Shown one piece after another: positions 13,273-17,432 of a stretch of 17,432 bases of DNA. This DNA is from Candidatus Omnitrophota bacterium (lineage in GTDB: Bacteria > Omnitrophota > Gorgyraeia > Aquiviventales > Aquiviventaceae): positions 1-17,432 of the forward strand of contig JACQRD010000003.1 of NCBI GenBank assembly GCA_016206675.1, written 5' to 3'. The position numbers were made by a program, and so were the translations under genes. Position 1 is the first letter of the stretch. The number at the start of each line of letters is the position of its first letter. The notes beneath the pieces are model-generated. The model worked only from the letters and a program-made list of their open reading frames with translations, had not been told where the DNA came from and did no database searches.

Positions 13273-15519
13273 ATGCGCGTGCACGAGCTGGCGAAGTCCC
13301 TCAAACTGACCTCGGCGGAGCTGCTGGCCAAGCTCAAGGCGTTGAAGATTCCGGCGACCTCGGCCTCCAGCACGCTGGATGCCGATGCGATCAATCGCCT
13401 CCGCAAGGCGCTCGCGGCCAGCGCCGCTGCCGCGAAGAAGAAGGCGGCCCAAGCGAAGGCGCAGTCGGCGAAGAAGCCCTTGGCCAAGTCGGCGCTCCCT
13501 GCGAAGGCCGCAGCCCCCGCCCCGGCAAAAGCGGCGGCGGCGCCGGAAGCTCCTCGCCCGTCGGCCGCAAGACCTGCCCCCGCCGTCGCAGCACCACCTC
13601 GCCCTGCGCCTGCGGCGCGTCCTGCTGCATCGAGTGCCGCCGTTGCCACACTCGCTGCCCCGAAGCCAAAACCCGAAAAGCCGGCCGCAGCGCCGCCAAA
13701 GGCCAAGCCGGCTCCGCCGCCTGCTGTAGAGCCCGTCGCCACCCCGGCTGCCCCCGTAGCACCGAAGCCGCTGGAGCTGCGCTTTCCGATTTCGGTCAAA
13801 GATCTGGCGGCTCAGATGGACGTGAAGGTCAGCGACCTTATCAAGTACCTTCTGCAGCAGAAGATCTTCGCGTCGGCCGTCCAGATGCTCAATGAGGAGG
13901 CGGCCACCGAGGCCGCGACGGCGTTTAACTGCGAGGTGCTGCCGCAGCCCACGCTCGAAGAGCAGCTGATCAAGGCCGCGGAGCCTGATCCGGCGAAGTC
14001 GGTGCCGCGCGCGCCGGTGGTCACCTTCATGGGCCACGTCGACCACGGCAAAACGAGCCTGCTGGATGCGATCCGCCAGGCGAAAGTGGCCGAAGGCGAG
14101 GCCGGCGGGATCACCCAGCACATCGGCGCCTATGAAGTGCAGCTGCCGAAGGGCCGCGTGGCGTTTCTCGATACGCCGGGCCATGAAGCCTTCACGGCGC
14201 TGCGCGCCCGCGGCGCGAACGTGACGGACGTCGTGGTGCTGGTCGTCGCCGCCGATGACGGCGTGATGCCGCAAACCATCGAAGCCATCAACCATGCCAA
14301 GGCGGCGGACGTGCCGATCGTCGTGGCGATCAACAAGATCGACAAGCCGGATGCCAATCCGCAGAAGGTCAAGCAACAGCTGAGCCAGTACGGCCTCCTC
14401 GGCGAGGATTGGGGCGGCAAGACGATCATGGTGCCGGTCTCCGCCAAGAGCCGGCAGGGCATCGACGATCTGCTGGAAATGCTGCTGCTGGAGGCCGAGC
14501 TGCTGGAGCTGAAGGCCGATCCGACCGTGCCGGCGCAGGGGACGGTGATCGAGGCGAAGCAGACCAAAGACCGCGGCCCGGTGGCCACGCTGCTCATCCA
14601 GCAAGGCACGCTGCGCCTCGGCGAGACGTTGTTGATCGGCCCTCTGGTCGGGCGCGTGCGCGCGATGGCCAGCGACCGCGGCCAGCGCCTCAAAGAGGCG
14701 GGGCCGGCTGCGCCGGTTGAGGTGCTGGGGCTTCCGGAAGTGCCGAAGGCGGGCGATCGGTTCCTCGTCGTGGCGGATGAGAAGCTGGCCCGCCAGGTCG
14801 GGGAGCGGCGGCAGGAGCAGCGCCAGCAGCAGGCAGTGCTGCATCCGAAGCGCGTCACGCTGGAGGAGCTGCACCAGCGCATCGCCACGGGGCAGCTGAA
14901 GGAGCTGCGGCTGATCCTCAAGGCGGACGTGCAGGGCTCGCTGGAGGCGATCGCGCAGAGCCTGGAGAATCTCGACCTGGAGAAAGCAGAGGTCCAGTTT
15001 CGCATCCTCCATATGGGGGTGGGAGACATCAACGAGTCGGACGTCATCCTCGCCGCGGCCTCGGATGCCATCGTCGTCGGCTTCCATGTCGGCATCGATC
15101 CGAAAGTCCAGGTGCTGGCGGCCGCCGAAGGCGTGGACGTCCATATCTACCAGATCATCTACGAGCTCGTCGGGGCCATCAAAGCGGCGATCGAAGGGCT
15201 CCTGGAGCCGGTCATCGAGGAGACTTTCCTCGGCCGGGCCGAGGTGCGCCGTATCTTTCAGGTCGGCAAGGTGGGCTTGGTGGCCGGATGCATGGTCATC
15301 AAGGGCAGCATCCGGCGCGACGCCACCGTCAGGCTCGTGCGGGGCCGCGACCGGATTTACGAGGGCAAAATGTTGAATCTCAAGCGCGTCAAGGACGATG
15401 CGCGTGAGGTGCAGGAAGGCTTCGAGTGCGGCATCTCGCTGCAGGAGGGCCCGATGCTGCAGACCGGCGATCTGATCGAAGCCTGGGAGTTGAAAAAGGT
15501 GGCCCGAAAGCTGAATTGA
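13273..15519 (+). CDS. infB: Translation initiation factor IF-2
   Basis: This GTPase brings initiator tRNA to the 30S subunit and promotes subunit joining. It has 748 residues. The N-terminal IF2_N module starts MRVHELAKSLKLTSAELL, followed by an Ala/Pro/Lys-rich linker (about 50-165) and a second IF2_N-like module (about 168-225). The G domain carries GHVDHGKT (254-261), GGITQHIG, DTPGH (300-304), NKID (354-357) and SAK (390-392), and is followed by domains II to IV. The frame is open further upstream (ATG 13228 inside nusA), but the family N-terminus begins at 13273. A GGGGAGGGGG stretch (13251-13260) lies upstream as a distant ribosome-binding candidate. rbfA, which often follows infB, is absent here. 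Confidence 0.97.
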   Translation: MRVHELAKSLKLTSAELLAKLKALKIPATSASSTLDADAINRLRKALAASAAAAKKKAAQAKAQSAKKPLAKSALPAKAAAPAPAKAAAAPEAPRPSAARPAPAVAAPPRPAPAARPAASSAAVATLAAPKPKPEKPAAAPPKAKPAPPPAVEPVATPAAPVAPKPLELRFPISVKDLAAQMDVKVSDLIKYLLQQKIFASAVQMLNEEAATEAATAFNCEVLPQPTLEEQLIKAAEPDPAKSVPRAPVVTFMGHVDHGKTSLLDAIRQAKVAEGEAGGITQHIGAYEVQLPKGRVAFLDTPGHEAFTALRARGANVTDVVVLVVAADDGVMPQTIEAINHAKAADVPIVVAINKIDKPDANPQKVKQQLSQYGLLGEDWGGKTIMVPVSAKSRQGIDDLLEMLLLEAELLELKADPTVPAQGTVIEAKQTKDRGPVATLLIQQGTLRLGETLLIGPLVGRVRAMASDRGQRLKEAGPAAPVEVLGLPEVPKAGDRFLVVADEKLARQVGERRQEQRQQQAVLHPKRVTLEELHQRIATGQLKELRLILKADVQGSLEAIAQSLENLDLEKAEVQFRILHMGVGDINESDVILAAASDAIVVGFHVGIDPKVQVLAAAEGVDVHIYQIIYELVGAIKAAIEGLLEPVIEETFLGRAEVRRIFQVGKVGLVAGCMVIKGSIRRDATVRLVRGRDRIYEGKMLNLKRVKDDAREVQEGFECGISLQEGPMLQTGDLIEAWELKKVARKLN

Positions 15520-15525
15520 CAGGCG

Positions 15526-15966
15526 ATGCTCGTGCGTTGTGAACTACGGCCTGCACGGCCCATCTGCAAGAACAGATTTCTCCTCATGGTGATCGCCGGC
15601 TGCCTGTTAGGAATCCTCTCCATGTCCATCGCGGGTGCAGCTCTCGCGGGGCCTCGCCATTCCAGGTCGTCGACGGCCCGGTCCAACCGGAAAGTAGAGG
15701 TCATGACATGGCTGCAGCAGCACTATGGCAAGGCGGCGCCACAAATCTTCATTGCGGCCGGCTGCATCTTGGCGGTTGGGGTGGTGTTGCGCGTTCCATG
15801 GTTCGTGTGCTTGATGGGGACCGGAGCGTTCCTGGCTTTTCCGCTGGTGAAAGATCTTGAGCCGGAGCAATGGTTGCGCTGGGTGGTGGTCGGAGCCCTT
15901 GGCTTTCTTGCAGCGCATTACCTGCTCACCCTCTTCGGAGTGATCGGGCGCAACCGACATCCATGA
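15526..15966 (+). CDS. Small membrane protein of unknown function, coupled to trpS
   Basis: I do not recognise this protein. From ATG 15526 it has 146 residues. A hydrophobic segment at 19-42 (LLMVIAGCLLGILSMSIAGA), a basic Ser/Arg-rich loop (43-56), and three more hydrophobic stretches (about 73-90, 92-109 and 117-139) suggest a signal peptide or first helix followed by three membrane helices. Alternative starts are ATG 15586, which would begin at the first hydrophobic segment, and ATG 15703, preceded by GAGG, which would give an 87-residue protein with only the last three helices. Its TGA overlaps the trpS ATG by 4 bp (ATGA), which supports real translation. It lies 6 bp after infB, where rbfA is often found, but shows no RbfA features. 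Confidence 0.6.
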   Translation: MLVRCELRPARPICKNRFLLMVIAGCLLGILSMSIAGAALAGPRHSRSSTARSNRKVEVMTWLQQHYGKAAPQIFIAAGCILAVGVVLRVPWFVCLMGTGAFLAFPLVKDLEPEQWLRWVVVGALGFLAAHYLLTLFGVIGRNRHP

Positions 15967-16958
15967 AACCTCGCGTGCTCAGCGGCATGCGGCCCACCGG
16001 GCAGCTCCACCTCGGCCACCTCGTCGGCGCGCTCGCCAACTGGAAGCAGCTGCAAGAGCAATACGAGTGCTTCTTTATGGTGGCGGATTACCACGCGCTG
16101 ATGAGCGAGTACGAGCATCCGGAGCGCATCCGCGAGTGGACCGCCGACAACGTCGCCGACTGGCTCGCCGGCGGCATCGACCCGGCGCGCAGCGTCGTCT
16201 TCCGGCAGTCGGACGTGCCGGAGCACGCGGAGCTCTTTACCATGCTGTCGATCGTCACCCCGCTAGGGTGGGTGCAGCGCGTGCCCACCTACAAGGAGCA
16301 GCTGCGGGAGATCGAAGGCCGCGACTTGGCCACCTACGGCTTCCTCGGCTACCCGGTGCTGCAGGCGGCGGACATTTTGCTCTACAAGGCGCATGCGGTG
16401 CCGGTGGGCGAGGATCAGCTGCCGCACCTGGAGCTGGCGCGCGAAATCGTGCGGCGCCTGCACGCGCTGCTGAAGACGGAGATGTTTCCCGAGCCGAAGG
16501 CGCTGCTGACCGAGGCGCCGAAGCTGCTGGGCACCGACGGCCGCAAGATGTCGAAGAGCTACGGCAACACGATGAGTCTTGCCGCGCCGGAGGCGGAGAT
16601 CCGCGCCGTCACGCAGAAGATGTTCACCGATCCGACGCGCATCAAGATGACGGACCCGGGCCATCCGGCCACCTGCAATGTCTGCGGCTACTGGAAAATG
16701 TTCGCGCCGCAGCGAGCCGCACGGATCTGGGAGGAGTGCGCGACGTCGAAGCGCGGCTGCGCGCAGAACAAGCGCGAGCTGGGGGATGTGCTGGTGGAGC
16801 TGACGGAGCCGTTTCGCCGCGCGCGCAGCTCGGGGCCGTCGCGGCAGGAGATCGATCGGCTGCTGCAGCAGGGGGCGGCCAAGGCGCGCGCCATCGCCTC
16901 GCAAACCATCTCTGAAGTGAAGCGTGCGTTTGGACTCTCGGGTGATCGAGCAAAATAA
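15963..16958 (+). CDS. trpS: Tryptophanyl-tRNA synthetase with a variant cysteine cluster
   Basis: This class I synthetase charges tRNA-Trp. The 331 residues show the HIGH-equivalent GQLHLGHLVGAL (H16-H19), WVQRVPTYKEQ, the substrate region YPVLQAADILLY, VGEDQLPHLELARE and KMSKS (195-199). The start at 15963 overlaps the upstream stop as ATGA and matches the family N-terminus (MKPRVLSGMRPTG); the longer open frame from 15870 is not used. In the C-terminal part four cysteines occur at 238, 241, 259 and 266. Some TrpRS, such as that of Thermotoga maritima, bind a [4Fe-4S] cluster through C-x22-C-x6-C-x2-C. Here C259-x6-C266 fits, the last position is Asn269, and two cysteines (CNVC) lie near the first position. 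A metal or cluster site is plausible but altered. Confidence 0.94.
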   Translation: MKPRVLSGMRPTGQLHLGHLVGALANWKQLQEQYECFFMVADYHALMSEYEHPERIREWTADNVADWLAGGIDPARSVVFRQSDVPEHAELFTMLSIVTPLGWVQRVPTYKEQLREIEGRDLATYGFLGYPVLQAADILLYKAHAVPVGEDQLPHLELAREIVRRLHALLKTEMFPEPKALLTEAPKLLGTDGRKMSKSYGNTMSLAAPEAEIRAVTQKMFTDPTRIKMTDPGHPATCNVCGYWKMFAPQRAARIWEECATSKRGCAQNKRELGDVLVELTEPFRRARSSGPSRQEIDRLLQQGAAKARAIASQTISEVKRAFGLSGDRAK

Positions 16959-16960
16959 CC

Positions 16961-17082
16961 AATGACCAAATCCCAAATTCCAAATAAATTCCAAGCACCA
17001 AGTTCCAAATTCCAAATGGAGAGCGTTTGGGATTTGGAATTTAGAATTTATTTGGTGCTTGGTGCTTGGTGCTTGGTGCTTG
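16961..17082 (+). repeat. AT-rich heptamer-repeat block between trpS and scpA
   Basis: The 134-bp gap has a base composition unlike its surroundings. The left part is built from CCAAATT, CCAAATC and CCAAGCA-type 7-bp steps. The right part has GATTTGGAATTT followed by four tandem TTGGTGC units (17052, 17059, 17066, 17073). The 15-mers at 17003-17017 and 17032-17046 are inverted with one mismatch around a 14-base loop. CCAAGCACCAAG further out matches the TTGGTGC array, so the block can form one long imperfect hairpin. It ends 10 bp before the scpA ATG. Confidence 0.88.
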
Positions 17083-17092
17083 CGATTGCACC

Positions 17093-17432
17093 ATGAGTTA
17101 CGATATCAGGACCGATATTTATGAAGGGCCCTTGCCGCTGCTGGTCGAATTGGCGAAGATGAATCTGCTGGATATCTTTCTCATCAAGCTCGTGGATCTC
17201 ACCGGGCAATTCCTCGCGCAGATCAAGACGTCGGGCGAGGACCTCAACCGGCTCGCGGAGCCATTGCCGTTGCTGGGCCAACTCGTGGCCATCAAGGCGC
17301 GCGGCCTGCTGCCCGCCCCTCCGGCGCCGGAGGAGGATGAGGAGATGCCGATCAGCCTCGAGGAGCTGGAGCGTCGGCTGAAGGAGTACGAGCAGTTTAA
17401 GACGGTGGCACAGCTCTTGGCGGAATTGCACG
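17093..17432 (+). CDS. scpA: Segregation and condensation protein A, N-terminal part (3' end outside window)
   Basis: ScpA is the kleisin subunit that, with ScpB and SMC, forms the bacterial condensin-like complex for chromosome compaction and segregation. The visible 113 residues start MSYDIRTDIYEGPLPLLVEL, followed by LLDIFLIKLVDLTGQFL and AEPLPLLGQLVAIKARGLLP. These match the family's N-terminal helical domain that contacts the SMC neck. An acidic stretch (PEEDEEMP) leads into a predicted helix and the window edge. No Shine-Dalgarno precedes the ATG; the TTGGTGC array ends 10 bp upstream. scpB would be expected next, beyond the window. Confidence 0.88.
   Translation, partial: MSYDIRTDIYEGPLPLLVELAKMNLLDIFLIKLVDLTGQFLAQIKTSGEDLNRLAEPLPLLGQLVAIKARGLLPAPPAPEEDEEMPISLEELERRLKEYEQFKTVAQLLAELH

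Noticed and set aside
12006..13799. 597-codon open frame on the minus strand, Gly/Ala-rich
   Set aside because: Shadow of nusA and of the Ala/Pro/Lys-rich infB linker; low-complexity composition follows from the sense strand.
13045..15144. 699-codon open frame on the minus strand across nusA and infB
   Set aside because: It lies antisense to clear IF-2 coding sequence. Its Arg/Leu/His-rich composition is typical of the reverse complement of GC-rich genes, and no domain is recognisable.
15516..15544. TTGACA at the infB stop as a promoter for the membrane protein and trpS
   Set aside because: The only -10 at suitable spacing (TGAACT at 18 bp) is poor, so I did not annotate it.
1..17432. tRNA, rRNA, prophage, transposase or defence genes
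   Set aside because: I looked on both strands and saw no cloverleaf, rRNA-like stretch or recognisable mobile or defence protein. I could not run covariance or profile searches, so small RNAs may be missed.

Overview
The window is 17.4 kb of GC-rich bacterial chromosome. Every gene I can support lies on the + strand, and genes are packed tightly: overlaps of 1 to 16 bp are common. All are housekeeping genes. From the left they are the end of a class V aminotransferase, serA, purA, an OmpA/Pal-type lipoprotein, a small membrane-anchored coiled-coil protein, uppS, cdsA, dxr, rseP, ispG, proS, rimP, nusA, infB, a small membrane protein, trpS and the start of scpA. The Pal-like lipoprotein indicates a diderm. 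The run uppS-cdsA-dxr-rseP-ispG-proS followed by rimP-nusA-infB fits candidate lineages such as Omnitrophota, but that placement is an inference from gene order and style and was not tested by phylogeny.

Region by region: (1) 1-2057 is a serine-biosynthesis pair, with the aminotransferase stop and the serA start overlapping in TAATG. (2) 2058-3431 is purA, preceded by a paired heptamer-repeat element. (3) 3449-4466 is an envelope pair with a candidate promoter and the only two strong Shine-Dalgarno sequences near a start in the window. (4) 4467-9572 is a coupled lipid/isoprenoid/envelope run: uppS makes the undecaprenyl carrier, cdsA makes CDP-diacylglycerol, dxr and ispG are MEP-pathway enzymes, and rseP is a site-2 protease. 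(5) 9573-11394 is proS, closed by a clear intrinsic terminator. (6) 11395-15519 is the transcription/translation operon rimP-nusA-infB, behind a leader carrying repeated GGTATC/GATACC half-sites. (7) 15520-16958 is a small membrane protein coupled to trpS. (8) 16959-17432 is an AT-rich heptamer-repeat block and then scpA, cut by the window edge.

I see no defence system, prophage, CRISPR array, rRNA or tRNA, and no undescribed multi-gene system. What is unusual is the small repetitive DNA among these ordinary genes. Arrays of 7-bp units (CAGCAGA, TGCTGTG, and a TTGGTGC/CCAAATT family) fill intergenic regions, often as facing arms. They end within 0 to 11 bp of the purA, proS, nusA and scpA start codons, where a ribosome binding site would be expected. 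They also run in frame into the C-terminus of IspG and the interior of ProS, giving the same peptide QQTADSxQQTVE in both proteins. A separate 51-bp palindromic element sits in frame inside ispG, between two GAG codons. These look like small mobile or slippage-generated elements tolerated inside essential genes.
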